From the NCBI GenBank assembly GCA_948567375.1, contig OX419756.1:62784552-62848551 (forward strand): DNA of 64,000 nt, in the 5' to 3' direction. Positions 18,600 through 30,517 of this stretch are shown in pieces. A program made the translations under genes and the position numbers. Origin of the DNA: Lunularia cruciata (lineage: Eukaryota > Streptophyta > Marchantiopsida > Lunulariales > Lunulariaceae). The notes below the pieces were generated by a model that was not told the DNA's origin, did no database searches, and saw only the letters and a list, made by a program, of their open reading frames with translations. Within the stretch, counting starts at the first letter, position 1; the number at the start of each line of letters is the position of its first letter.

Positions 18600-20908
18600 T
18601 GTCCTCAAATTGGAGGTCTCTCTGCCTTCTATGGTATATCTTCAACTTATCATGGTTAATCCTATCAAAGTATCTTCCTCCTAACTCCTTGAGATCATAG
18701 GTGTAATTGCCTCACACCTTCTCCACTATGAAAGGTTCAAAGTGCTTAGGCAAAAACTTCTTTTGCCCTCTCTTGAATTGAATGGAATCAAACAACATTA
18801 CCCAATCACCTTCCTTGAAAGGCTCCACCTTCTTCTTGCCTTGCGTCTTGTCATAGCTCTCCTTTTATTTCCTTTGGGCTTGGTCCACTCAAACCATAGC
18901 AACTGCTCTTGCCTCTTCCAACTCCATGAGTTGTTCCTTCCTTGACTTCTCTGCATCACCTCCTTGTGCTTTCTTCAATCTCCTATGAATGCTATGAAAG
19001 GTAGGAAGATCAAAGTGAATAGGTAGGGTAGACTCAATACCATATACCAATTGAAATGGAGAATATCTAGTGGAAGTCTTCATGGTTGTCCTATACTCCC
19101 ACAAAATTGCATGAATCCTCTTGTCCCAATGATGTTTAGCCCCCTCTATTTCTGCATCTTTGGCCAACATCATGCACAAGGTCTAATTGGTTGTCGCTGC
19201 CAAGGCATTGGAATTTGGCTTATAGGATGTAGTTACTCTATGTGTGACAAAGAAATGTTGTAGCATGGCTATAGTAATGCTTCATGTAAACTCTCCTCCT
19301 CTATCAGAAACCAACTCCAAAGAGCATCCAAACCTAGTGATAATGCGTTTATAAAGTAATCTACCCACTTCATCTTCATTCTTGTCCCTCAATGGTCTAG
19401 CCTCAACCCACTTGGTAAGGTTATCAATAACTACCACAATGTACGAATTGTTCCTTGGGCTTTTGTTGAGAGGACCTACAAAATCAATTCCCCACTTCTC
19501 AAAAGGTCCTAGCAATGGAATTGATCTAAGTGGTGGAGTGGATGTAGACTTTCTAGCAAAAGCTTGGCAAACATGACAAGTTTTGCAATAATCAAGACAA
19601 TCCTTGAAAATCCCTCTCCAATGGTAGCCTGCATCTAGAATCTTGAAAGCAGTCACCTTTCCTGCAAAGTGTCCTCCACATACTAAACCTTCATGAAACT
19701 CCTTTATGAGTAGGATAGACTCTTCCTTACCCACTGCTCTTTGAAGTAGACCATTTGCTCCTTGGTGAAAAAGAATATCATCCACCATTGTGTAAGGTCT
19801 AGATCTTGCTACAAGGGCCTTCCTCTCCCTAGCATGCATCCCTTCTAGAAAGTTACTCCTTGTCACAAAATCCACAATCTCCTTGTACTCCATTGGAACC
19901 TCTTGAGTGAGTGAGATTTTCATGAGCTCCTCATCTAGGAAGGAATCATCCATTGGCTCATCTCCATAATGATCATAGGCTCTAGATAACAAATCAACAT
20001 TTGCATGTTTCTTTCCTAGCCTATCCTCAATGGTGTAGTCATACTCAGACAAGAGTATCACCCACCTTGCTAGTCTTCCTTCAACATTAGGCTTGTTGAA
20101 GATGTACTTCAAAGCCTTGTGATCCGTGACAATAGCGGCTTTCCCTCCAATCAAGTTGTGTCTAAACTTCTTGAGACCAAAGATCACTACCAACCCTTCT
20201 CTCTCCATGACAGAGTAGTTCTTCTCTGCTGAAACCATCTGCCTACTAGCATAAGCTATTGGATGATCATGCCCATCTTGGTCTAATTGACTAAGAATGC
20301 ATCCTATAGCTATATTAGAAGCATTAGTGTAAAGGATGAAAGGCTTACTCCAATCAGGTTTAGCAAGAATTGGAGCTACAACAAGGGATTCCTTGAGCTC
20401 CTCAAAAGCTTTGAGAGCCTCCTTGTCCTCCAAAATCACCATGTAATTTACACCCTTCTTCATGTAGATGGTCAATGCATAAGCCTTGTTGGAGAATGAG
20501 AAGTTGAACCTCCTATAGTATCCAACCATCCCCAAGAATTGGCATAACTTTGTCAAGCTTGAAGGGAGTGGAAGGTTTGAGATTTCCTCTCCTTCTCAAG
20601 ATCAACTACTATTCCATCCTTGGAGATGATGTGCCCCAAAAGTAGACCTTCTTCACATCCAAAAATGCACTTCTCTGGGTTGAGTGATGCATTTGCCTCA
20701 TCTAAGCATTGCAAGATTGTAATTAGGTGCTCAAAGTGCTCCTCCTTGCTCTCATAGACACAAAAGTCATCAATGTAGTCTCCCATAAATTTCCAAATAA
20801 AAGGTTCAAATACCTTGATCATGAACCGTTGGAATGTGGTTGGAGCATTTCAAAGCCCAAAAGGCATGACCTTGAAAGCGTAAGTTCCCCAAGGTGTGGT
20901 CAATGTGG
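18600..20908 (-). pseudogene. B3 pol fragment 1: RT (part), RNase H, integrase
   Basis: A 424-codon open run at 19282-20556 holds the RT end (FLGMVGYYRRF), RNase H (AYASRQM, VTDHKALKY) and integrase with the HHCC module (H...H, then CKTCHVC), Asp of IDFVGP and Asp of VSDRGGEF. RT with the YIDD box is in 20553-20822, and the integrase C-terminal part is at 18889-19179 and below. Frameshifts separate these pieces. The fragment stops inside RT at the inversion breakpoint near 20908. Confidence 0.88.
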
Positions 20909-21533
20909 TGAGATTGTGGATTTTGTGACAAGAGGTAACTATCCAGAAGGGATGCATGCTAGGAAGAGGAAGGCCCCTCTAGCAAGATCTAGACCTTACA
21001 AAATGGTGGAGGATATTCTTTTTCACCAAGAAACAGATGGTCTACTTCAAAGAGTAGTGGGTAAGGAAGAGTCTATCCTACTTATAAAGGATTTTCATGA
21101 AGGTTTATTTTGTGGAGGACACTTTGCAAGAAAGGTCTCTGCTTTCAAGATTCTAGATGCAAGTTACTATTGGAGAGGGATTTTCAAGGACTATCTTGAT
21201 TATTGCAAAACTTGTCATGTTTGTCAAACTTTTGCTAGAAAGTCTACATCCACTCCACCACTTAGATCAATTCCATTGCTAAGACCTTTTGAGAAGTGGG
21301 GAATTGATTTTGTAGGTTCTCTCAATAGAACTCCAAGGAATAATTGGTATATTGTGGTAGTTACTGATTATCTTACCAAGTGGCTTGAAGCTAGGCCATT
21401 GAGGGACAAGAATGAAGATGAAGTTGGTAGTTTTCTTTATGAACGCATTATCATTAGGTTTGGATGCCCTTTGGAGTTAGTTTTTGATAGAGGAGGAAAG
21501 TTTATAGGAAGCATCACTACAGCCATGCTATGA
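20909..21533 (+). pseudogene. Inverted B integrase fragment within B3
   Basis: The open frame carries the HHCC zinc module (CKTCHVC) and the first two catalytic acidic positions (IDFVGS, VFDRGGKF) of a family B integrase, in the opposite orientation to the rest of B3. It ends at a stop at 21531-21533; homology goes on to about 21685. The residues before 20909 in the same frame are reversed RT sequence and not part of it. Confidence 0.85.
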
Positions 21534-22430
21534 TATTTCTCTACCACGCATAGAGTAATTACATCCTATAAGCCAAATTCCAATGGCTTGGCAGAGACAA
21601 CCAATCAGACATTGTCCATGATGTTGGCCAAAGATGCAGAAATGGAGAGGGCTAAACAACATTGGGACAAGAAGATTCATGCAGTTCTGCATCTTTGGCC
21701 AACATCATGGACAAGGTCTGATTGGTTCTCTCTGCCAAGCCATTGGAATTTGGCTTATAGAATGTAGTTACTCTATGTGTGATATAGAAATGTCATAGCA
21801 TGGCTATAGTAATGCTACCTATAAACTCTACTCCTCTATTAGAAACCAACTCCAAAGGGCATCCAAATCTAGTGATAATGCATTCATAAAGAAATCTACC
21901 AACTTCATCTTGATTCTTGTCCCTCAATGGTCTAGCCTCAACCCACTTGGTAAGGTAATTAGTAACTACCACAATGTATCGATTGTTCCTAGGGGTTCTA
22001 TTGAGAGGACCTACAAAATCAATTCTCCACTTCTCAAAAGGTCCTAGCAATAGAATTGATCTAAGTGGTGGAGTGGATGTAGACTTTCTAGCAAAATTTT
22101 GACAAACGTGACAAGTTTTGCAATAATCAAGACAATCCTTGAAAATCTCTCTCCAATGGTAACCTGCATCTAGAATCTTGAAAGCAGTCACCTTTCATGC
22201 AAAGTGTTTTCCGCATACTAGACCTACATGAAACTCCTTTATAAGTAGGATAGACTCTTTCTTACCCACTACTCTTCTAAGTAGAGCATATGCTTGTTGT
22301 TGAAAAATAATATCCTCCACCATTATGTAAGGTCTAGATCTTGCTACAAGCACCTTCCTCTCCCTAGCATGCATCCCTTCTGGATAGTTACCTCTTCTAG
22401 ATAAACTCACAAAATCCACAATCTCCTTGT
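20909..22430. repeat. Large palindrome: inverted duplication of B integrase region (arms approx. 735 bp, loop approx. 40 bp)
   Basis: The plus-strand arm (about 20911-21645) and minus-strand arm (about 21686-22427) are near-matching copies of the same RNase H-integrase segment facing each other. The centre is easy to see: GATGTTGGCCAAAGATGCAG (about 21622-21641) and its reverse complement starting at 21686. The outer ends meet at the GAGATTGTGG / CCACAATCTC pair near 20911 and 22427. The left junction to RT sequence (20905-20912) has a few bases of possible microhomology. Confidence 0.85.
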
Positions 22431-25400
22431 ACTCAATTGGAACCTCTTGAGGGACTGAGATTGTCATGAGCTCCTCATTTGGGAAGGAATCATCCATTGG
22501 CTCATCTCCATCATGATCATAGGCCCTAGATAACAAATCAGCATTTGCATGTTTCTTTCTTGGCCTATCCTCAACGGTGTAGTCATACTCAAACAAGAGT
22601 ATCATCTACCTTGCTAGTCTCCCTTCAACATGAGGCTTGTTGAAGATGTACTTCAAAGCCTTGTGATCTGTGACAATAGTGGCTTTCTTTCCAATCAAGT
22701 AGTGTCTAAACTTCTTGAAACCAAAGATCACTACAAATGCTTCTCTCTCCGTGATAGAGTAGTTCTTTTCTATTGAAACCATCTACCTACTAGCAAAAGC
22801 TATTGGATGATGATGCCCATCTTGGTCTAATTGACTAAGAGTGCATCCTATAGCTACATAAGAACCATTAGTGTAGAGGATGAAAGGCTTACTCCAATCA
22901 GGTTAGCAAGAATTGGAGCTACAACAAGGGATTGCTTGAGCTCCTCAAAAGCTTTGAGAGCCCCCTTATCCTCCAAAATCACCATGTAAACTACACCCTT
23001 CTTCATGATGATAGTCAATGCATAAGCCTTGTTCAAAAATGAGAAGATGAACCTCCTATAGTACCCAACCATCCACAAAAATTGGCATACTTTGTCAAGC
23101 TTGAAGGGAATAGAAGGTATTAGATTTTCCACACCTTCTCTATATCAACTGCTATTCCATCCTTAGAGATGATGTGCCCCAAATATAGACCTTCTTCACA
23201 TCAAAAAATTCACTTCTTTGGGTTGAGTGATGCATTTGCCCCATCCAAGCATTGCAAGACCTTGATTAGGTGCTCAAAGTGCTCCTCCTTGCTTCCATTG
23301 ACACAAAAGTCATCAAGGAAGTCTCTAACATGTTTCCCAATGAAAGGTTCAAATACCTTATTCACGAACCGTTAGAATGTGGTTAGAGCATCACAAAGAC
23401 CAAAAGGCATGACCTTGAAAGCATAATTCTCCCAAGGTGTGGTGAATGTGGTGAGTTGTTGATGCTCTGGTGCAATCTTGATTTGGTTATATCCACTATA
23501 ACTATCTCCAAAACTATACCTCTCATGACCTGCAACCTCCTCCAAGATCTCATCAATGAATGGAAATAGGTAGTAGTCCTTCTTGGTAATAATGTTGAGC
23601 TTCTTGTAATCCACACAAAGCTTGCCATTCTTTTTCTTCAGAATGACAATTGGAGACGCCCATTCTCAATTCTCCACCCTCCTTGAGCTTATCAATCTCC
23701 TCCTTCACAACCAAAGAAATTGGTGGGCTAATGTGATGCTACTTTTGGCGGATTGGTCTTGCATGTAACTCCATCTCTATCTTGTGATCCTCCAAGGTGA
23801 CTTCCTCCAAATCCTTGTAACTAAAAGCAAAAATATGGATGAACTTGTGGAAAATCTCCTCAAATCTCACCTTCTCCTCCTTGGTAACATTAGGGCCATA
23901 CTTGAGGGTAGCTAACCTTCTCTCTACCTCCTCAAGTGTCAATGGTGATTTATTTGGGTCCTTCAAAACCTCTAGATTAGGTGCAAAATCCATAGCATGC
24001 AAGGATACACATCAGAATCCAATTTAGATTCATCCTCCTCTGTGGAAGTCTCCTCTCCCACGCTTGTGTCCACACTTTAAACTTCTTCTTCTGAATCTGA
24101 TTCCCAATAATCAAAAGATGGTGTATCTGAATGTGAAGTGTTGGTGGTGTTAGTCGCAAGGAACTATGACTATATGATTTGATGGCCAAATCCTCAAGTT
24201 TTGTTTGTGCCATTGATCAGTTGTGCATGCTTCTCTCAACCATGTCCTCCCAAGAAGTAAGTCATAGCTTGAATCCTTCAAGACTTGGAAAGTCATGAGA
24301 TTTTGAAATCCCATAACTGAAACTACCACCTTATCCATCACCCCTACTAGTCAAACTTGTTGTTTGTTTGCCATGCTCACCACAAATGTTGAAGGTCTTG
24401 AGGGTATCATACTCAACTTCTTTATCAACCTCTTTGACATGGCATTCATTGCTAATCCTCCATCAACCAATGCATCCTTGATGTTGTGACCATTCACTCT
24501 CATATCAATCTTGGAGGCATATTCACAAGTCTCCCATGATGCTTGCTTGGCATCCACCACCCCCATTGATACTAGAGCTTTCACCTTCTTCTTCCTCTTG
24601 CTCCTTGTAGAACTTAAACCACCTCTAAGCTCCTTTCTCAAACTAGGATTCAAAGCAATCAACTGGCTCACTGTGGTGTTACCCTTGTGACTACCAACAT
24701 TCTCCAAGACATTGTAGTTCCATTGTTGCTTTGAGATCAAGAAGTCCTCCATCCCCAACTTTGTCCTTGGAGTGTTTGTTGTTAATGGTGTTGAAGTGCT
24801 TGTGCAAGTGCTCCTAGTAGGCATAGGAGTATCCTTGCTAGGAGTAAATCCTTGAGAAGAGTGCACATCCATTGCAAAATGAGCTCTCTTCTTTTCTTGT
24901 GCCAAAAGCTCCAAATTAAGACTCTTGGAGTTTGAGCACTCTCTGTTCTCATATTCGCTCTCAACCATATCTATAGATGCTATCACTTTAAATTTATTTG
25001 GATTAGGAGCCTCTTGGGTTTCACTACCTCCTTCTTTCTCTCTACTGGCTCTTTCATAACCCCTTCTTCCATGGTGAGTGGAATTTGGGCAATTCCTTTA
25101 AATGTGACCTCTTCCTCCACAACCAAAACAATTTCTCTAGTTAAAATTGTTGGTTGGTTGGCCTCCTCTATATGGATAGCTTCCATGACTCCTAGGCTCT
25201 CTCCCCACATTCTGATCCACCTCTCTCTTCTACCATAGTTGCACCACATTGATCTTGAGATCTACAAGTTGTTCTATGATGGTTTGAAATGGATACTTTG
25301 GTAGATGTGCAGGAATTGGAACAACTACTACTTGAGGTCCAACTCTTGCCACCAAAGTATCAAAATTTCCACCATACTTGTAACCTTGAGGAGGATGCAC

Positions 25401-25972
25401 AACCTCCTTCACCACCAAATCACTCTCATCCTCTTCCAAACTTTCCTCCATCTGAATTGCAATCTTGATAGCTTCAACCTTGGAAGAAGGTTTTCATATC
25501 TCACTTTGCTTCTTATTTGTGGTCTCAATCCTCCCATAGAATTCTTGGTGAGAATGGCCCCTATGCCAGTCATAGTAGTCTCCATATCATCCTCACTCTT
25601 TCTCAACACTATGCAAAATTTGGACTCTAACTTTTCCACTCTTTTCCACATTCTTTCTCAATTCTCTCCATCTCCTTGTTTGAGAAAGGTAACCTCACTC
25701 ATCAATCTCTCATAACACTCATCTGGAAGAAAGTTTTCAATGAGTGCTGAAGTCAAACTCTCCCAAGACTCTTCTTCCCCATCTCTCCTCTCTCTCTTTT
25801 GGCTTTTTGACTCATACCATGTAAGTGTTGCATCCTCCAAGAAATCTGGTAATAATGAGGCCCACTCATTCTTCCTCCTCTCATTGTTTCCTATGCAAGC
25901 TCTCTTGAAGTCTCTCACAAAAGCCTTCTCATCTTCTCCATCCTTGCCAAAGAAAACTAGAAGTTTCTCCAT
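21686..25972 (-). pseudogene. B3 gag-pol, second run
   Basis: From 25972 downward the order is gag beginning MEKLLVFFGKDGED, the gag core to about 25409, and a degraded region where the CCHC knuckle is expected (about 25100). A Ser/Thr-rich linker and protease-like region (24351-24986, 24150-24341) follows, then a protease-to-RT acidic linker (23739-24200), RT (23614-22854), RNase H (22800-22195) and integrase core (22191-21793). Many frameshifts and stops are present. It breaks off in integrase at the palindrome centre. Confidence 0.85.
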
Positions 25973-26210
25973 CTTAACCCCTCACTATCTTTCTTTTCTC
26001 TCAATTTTTTTTGTTTTTCTCTTTTCTTTTCTCTCACTCTATAACTAATAGAGTATATACATGAAAAACACCATCTAAGAGAAATCCACCCTAGGGAACA
26101 CAAAAGTTTCAGGTTGCTCCAAGATTTCTATATAGCAACATCAAATCCTAGAGTGCATATTAATCAAACTCTCATGGATAGTTTATCCATAAGTTGAAAG
26201 ATTATCTCCA

Positions 26211-26641
26211 TCACTTATCTTGAGAACTAATTGATAAAGGTACTAGTATTTCTGTAGTTGTACTAGGACTCTCTCCAAGATCCTTCACCAAAGTCTCCAA
26301 AAATACTTTTATTCCACAAAACTCATGTCCTTTTGGAAGTCCTTCCACTCCACAAACCTCATACAACTCCTTGGTCTTAGATCTTCTCCCTCCCAATCTT
26401 GGTGAAGAAATTCAAACATGCAAACCCAAGTCAATGGACATGAACTTGCCTTATGTTCCTTCTCTATACATAAAAATCACTTAGAATTACTCTTTCCTCC
26501 AAGTGGTGTAGATTTTTGGATCCTCTCAACACTCTTCAAATTCAATTCTAAACTCTCTTCTCCTCAATCCACCCTTACAATCACCTCAAACCCTTGGGGA
26601 ACCTTGCATAGCCTCAATTTCCACTCTTGGTGACCCTCCAT
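26211..26641 (-). pseudogene. B3 pre-gag zinc-finger ORF (broken)
   Basis: This matches the pre-gag ORF of B4 (28519-28992). The ATG complement is at 26639-26641. The second zinc-like motif begins CEVCGVEGLPKGHE, but the final spacing is altered here (His-Glu-Phe-Cys). The first CCHC motif area (about 26440-26490) is degraded. A run of 61 codons to the end is open. Confidence 0.7.
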
Positions 26642-27234
26642 GTTCCCAAGATGAGTCTAAACACTCAAACATGCTTTTTGTTGCTCTCACACTCCTCATG
26701 CATGAAATCTAAACTGTGTAGAATTTACCCCTCCTCACAATGTTAGTCAAATCTTGCAAATCATATGTCACAGTCCTCTGAAATTTTTAACACTTGATCA
26801 CAAATTCAGGGGCCATTTGGCCTAAGCACCTTTCTATTTAACACACATGTTTCAGATTTGGTCTAAAAACCACACCCTTCACTTTAAAAACTTATAACTC
26901 TTTGCTCAAAAATGATCTTTGTCTAATTTTTGTGTCTATAGGTAGGAGACAATGCACTTAATTTTCTTGGAAAGTTTCATTACAATCTACTGAAAATTGA
27001 AGAAATGGCAGACTCTGTACAATTTTCCAGAGAGCATGTAGTTGCAAGAGCAATTTACCCTATCAACTTTCAAAAATTTTAACCTACTGCACATAGCAGC
27101 TCTCACAATAATTTCAAGTATGCTAACTAAGAGATATCCCAAGCTATTATGTGTAGAAATTTCAAGTCCAAATTCCAAACTTGAGATTTTGCCCAAAATC
27201 TGCAATCCACCTCTCACAATCTCTCTAAATCCTC
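26642..27234 (-). other. B3 leader between small ORF and pre-gag ORF
   Basis: This is AT-rich leader, matching 43376-44023 in B1 on the other strand. No conserved ORF, RNA gene or repeat is seen. Confidence 0.6.
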
Positions 27235-27405
27235 TCAAGTGTACAACATGTACAAAATCACCTCAAAGACATCATAATGAAATACAAGGTATAAAAATGG
27301 GTCTAAAGTCTCTAACATAAATTCAGCCCTCTCCTCTCCTAAAGTTCTCTCCAAGTGAGCTCTCATAGCCTCCTTCTGTCTAATATAGAATTGTATGCGG
27401 AACAT
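27235..27405 (-). CDS. Conserved 56-residue leader ORF of family B (B3 copy)
   Basis: The ATG (complement 27403-27405) to stop frame has the same length as the B1 copy at 43205-43375 and close protein similarity: FYIRQKEA, RAHLERTLGEERAE and HYDVFEVILY are shared. It starts about 20 bases past the primer-binding site. It is hydrophilic in its first half and has a hydrophobic C-terminus. No known domain is recognised. Conservation of length and frame in two diverged copies suggests that it was translated, perhaps as a leader peptide or part of Gag. It could also be an ancestral gag start. Confidence 0.55.
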   Translation of the reverse strand: MFRIQFYIRQKEAMRAHLERTLGEERAEFMLETLDPFLYLVFHYDVFEVILYMLYT

Positions 27406-27424
27406 TATCTTGCCTTCTAGAGAG

Positions 27425-27442
27425 GTCTTTACAACGGAACCA
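27425..27442 (-). other. B3 primer-binding site
   Basis: The minus strand reads TGGTTCCGTTG followed by a diverged end, four bases inside the 5' LTR. The first 11 bases are the same as the B1 site at 43168. Confidence 0.7.
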
Positions 27443-27446
27443 AAAA

Positions 27447-28136
27447 TGTGAGCCAACCTGTCTTTCACTTGAGATGAACCTCTGATGGCTATTATGGTAG
27501 CACACTATGGACTACAAAGGCAATGAACCACAACTTCATCATACTCCTCCAAGGCTAACACTCCAAGACTCAAACCATTGCTCACTAAAGAATTCAATGA
27601 GAGAGAGATAGATGCAAATGAAAGGATGATGAGTCTTTCCTCACCCCTTTTTTATATACTTGTGAAGTAGTTGCTTACCAAAGTTACTAATTATTGGAGT
27701 AACTCAAATTACTAGGCTAAAAGTCAAGTAAAGTCAAAAAATATAAAGGAATATCCTCCACATGGGCATATTCCACTAAGTATACAATCTTATCTTGACC
27801 CAACCACTAACTCAAGGATTCCTTCACATGGGTTATCCTTGGACTATTGAAGAATCCAAAACAAAAAGGTTTGCAGGCCCAAGAGTTTGCAACTCTTTCC
27901 ACAAAGCCAAACACCTACAAAAAATATCAAGTCAACACACTAGAATCCAAAAGAGTGGTGCTCATCTTTTCCACTTCCTCTAAAGTAAGGTCCCCTTTAT
28001 CTTAGCTATGACTAACTTTAGTTAATCATGACTAATGTAGAACCATCCTTTATCTCTATATAATAATATCTCTCAAGCACTTTTAATACCAAGCTAAATA
28101 TCACAATATGACACACATGTACAAATGGGTTTTACA
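27447..28136 (-). repeat. B3 5' LTR
   Basis: The 690-bp LTR runs from TGTGAGCC (27447) to TTTACA (28136) on the plus strand, as the reverse complement of a B LTR. It differs visibly from the 3' LTR, so the insertion is not recent. Confidence 0.88.
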
Positions 28137-28518
28137 TTGTATTGTTTTGAAACATTCCAAGAAAATTCCATGCATTATATCCTACCTTTTGACATAATAA
28201 TTAGAGAGAGATTATTCTTGCATAGGGAATTATGAGTTTTTAAAGTGAGGGGATGGTTTTCAGACCAAATCTGAAATAGGTGTGTTGAATAGAAAAGTGC
28301 CTAGGCCAAATGGCTCAATAAAAATATCTGAAATTTTGGACACAATAATGCCCTATAGTTGTGATTAAGTGTAAAACAATTTCAAAGGAATTTGACAAAC
28401 AAGTTGATAGATTTGAGTGACATTGTGAGGAAAGGTCTATTCTGCACAATTTAGATCTAATGCATGAGTGTGAGAGCAACAAAAAGCATGTTTGAGTGTT
28501 AAGACTCATCTTGGGAAC

Positions 28519-28992
28519 ATGGAGGGTCACCAAGAGTGGAAACTAAGGCTATGCAAGGTTTCACAAGGGTTTGAGGTGATTTTAGGGGTGGATTTGATGA
28601 AAAGAGAGTTTAGAATAAAATTTGAAGAGAGTGTTGAGAGGATCCACAAGCCTACACCACTTGGACGAAAGAGTGAGTTTAAGTGCTTTCTATGTGGAGA
28701 GAAGGGACATAAGGCAAATTCATGTCTATTGATCTTTGAGAGCAAGAGATTGAGGGAAAGGAAAGGATAAATTGACTTGGGTTTGCATGTTGGACCTTCT
28801 TCACCAAGATTGGGAGGGAGAAGATCTAAGACCAAGGACTTGTGTGAAGTTTGTGGAGTGGAAGGACTTCCAAAAGGACATGAGTGTAGTGGAGAAAAAG
28901 CACTTTATGAAATTTTTTTGAAGGATTTTAGAGAGAGTCTTAGTAAAGCTAAAAATATACTACTAGCTTCATCAAGTAGTTCTCAAGATTAG
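28519..28992 (+). pseudogene. B4 pre-gag ORF with two zinc-binding motifs
   Basis: This is the best-preserved copy of an ORF that precedes gag in family B, about 157 codons with a single TAA at 28768-28770. Two Cys/His motifs are visible. CFLCGEKGHKANSC is a CCHC knuckle (Cys-x2-Cys-x4-His-x4-Cys). CEVCGVEGLPKGHEC is Cys-x2-Cys-x8-His-x-Cys. Between them is a basic GGRRSK stretch. Family B gag has its own CCHC knuckle further on, so this is an extra nucleic-acid-binding protein or an N-terminal Gag extension. Tat/Ogre gypsy elements are known to carry an extra ORF before gag; homology is not shown here. Confidence 0.7.
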
Positions 28993-29241
28993 TGATGAAA
29001 ATAATCTTTCAACTTATGGATAAACTATCTATGAGAGTTTGATTAATGTGCACTCTAGGATTTGATATTGCTATAAAAATCTTGGAGTAACCTAGACCTT
29101 TTGTGTTCCCTAGGATCAATTAGTCTCAAATGGTGTTAGTCATGTATATACTCTATTAGTTATAAAGTGAGAGAAAAGAAAAGAGAAAAAATATTGAGAG
29201 AAAAGAAAGATAATGAAGGGTTAAGATAGTGAGGGGTTAAG

Positions 29242-30517
29242 ATGGGGAAACTTCCAGTTTTCTTTGGCAAGGATGGAGAAGATGTAGAGGCCTTTTTAAG
29301 AGATTTCAAGAGAGCTTGCATAAGAAATAATGAAAGAAGGAATAACAAGTGGGCCTCATTATTACCAGAATTCTTTGAGGATGCAACACTTACATGGTAT
29401 GAGTCAGAATACTAGAAGAGAGAGAGGAGAGATGGGGCAAAAGAGTCTTGAGAGAGTTTGACTAGAGCACTCATTAAGAACTCTCTTCCAAATGAGATTT
29501 ATGAGAGATCAATGAGTGAGGTTACCTTTCTCAAGCAATGAGATGGAAGGAAAGTGAGAGTCTTTGTGGAAAGAGTGGAAAAGTTAGAGTCCAGATTTTG
29601 CATAGTGTTGAGAAAGGATGAGGATGATGACAAGACTACTATGATTGGCATAGGAGCTAAGCTCACCAAAATTTTGTGGGAGGGTTGAGACCACAAATCA
29701 AAAGCAAGGTGAGATATGAGAAACTTTCTTCCAAGTTTGAAGCTATCAAGATTGTAATTTGTATAAAGGAGAGTTTGGAAGTGGATGAAAGTGATTTGGT
29801 GGTGAAGGAGGTTTTGCATTCTCCTCAAGGTTACAAGTATGGTGGAACACTTGATGTTTTGGTGTCAAGGGTTGCACCACAAGTAGAAGTTGCTCTAGTT
29901 CTTGCACCTCTACCAAAAGATCCACTTCAAACCATCACAAAAACAACTTGCAAATCTCAAGATCAATGTGGTGGAACTATGGGTGAAGAGAGAGGTGGAT
30001 CAAAATTTTGGGAGAGGACCTAGGAGTTATAGAACTATCCATATAGAGGACGCCAACCAACCAAAAATTTCAATGATAAAAATTGTTCTGGTTGTGGAGG
30101 AAGAGGCCATTTCCAAAGGAATTGCCCAAATTCCACTCACCATGGAGGAAGGGGTTATGAGCAAGCAAATAGAGGGAAAGTGGGAGATAGTGAAACCCAA
30201 GTGGCTCCTAATTCCAACAAAGGTAAGGAGATAGCATCTAAAGATGTGGTTGAGAGCAAGTATGAGAAGGGAAAATGCTCAAACTCCAAGAGTCTTAATT
30301 TGGAGCTTTTGGTACAAAGAAGAAGAGAGCTCATTTTGCAAAGGATGTGCACTCTTCTCAAGGATTTAATCCTAGCAAGGATAATCCTATGCCTATTAGG
30401 AGCACTTGCAACTCAACACCATCAACAACAAAGACTCCAAGAAAGAAGTTGAAGATAGAGGACTTCTTGATCTCCAAGCAATAATGGAACAACAATATGT
30501 TGGAGGATGTTGGTAGT
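29242..30517 (+). pseudogene. B4 gag (broken)
   Basis: It begins MGKLPVFFGKDGED, as in B1 (44732) and B5 (62022, minus). The gag core includes the WASLLP...ATLTWYES block (29350-29410). A degraded CCHC area lies at about 30085-30130, where the first Cys pair reads Cys-Ser-Gly-Cys, then the linker with GKCSNSKSLNLEL. Stops and frameshifts start at about 29416 and recur. The copy is cut at 30517 by the C2 LTR and resumes at 32435. Confidence 0.82.

Larger units (their letters stand above)
17882..28136 (-). mobile_element. B3: rearranged family B gypsy element
   Basis: The minus strand has 3' LTR (17882-18573), polypurine tract, and integrase to RT (18600-20908). An inverted integrase piece on the plus strand (20909-21685) follows, then again integrase, RNase H, RT, protease and gag on the minus strand (21686-25972), pre-gag ORF, leader, small ORF, primer site and 5' LTR (27447-28136). 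It is about 2.4 kb longer than a normal B because of the inverted duplication. TGTAT at 17877-17881 and at 28138-28142 (one base off the LTR end) could be the target duplication, but the flanks belong to different elements, so this is unsure. Confidence 0.85.
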
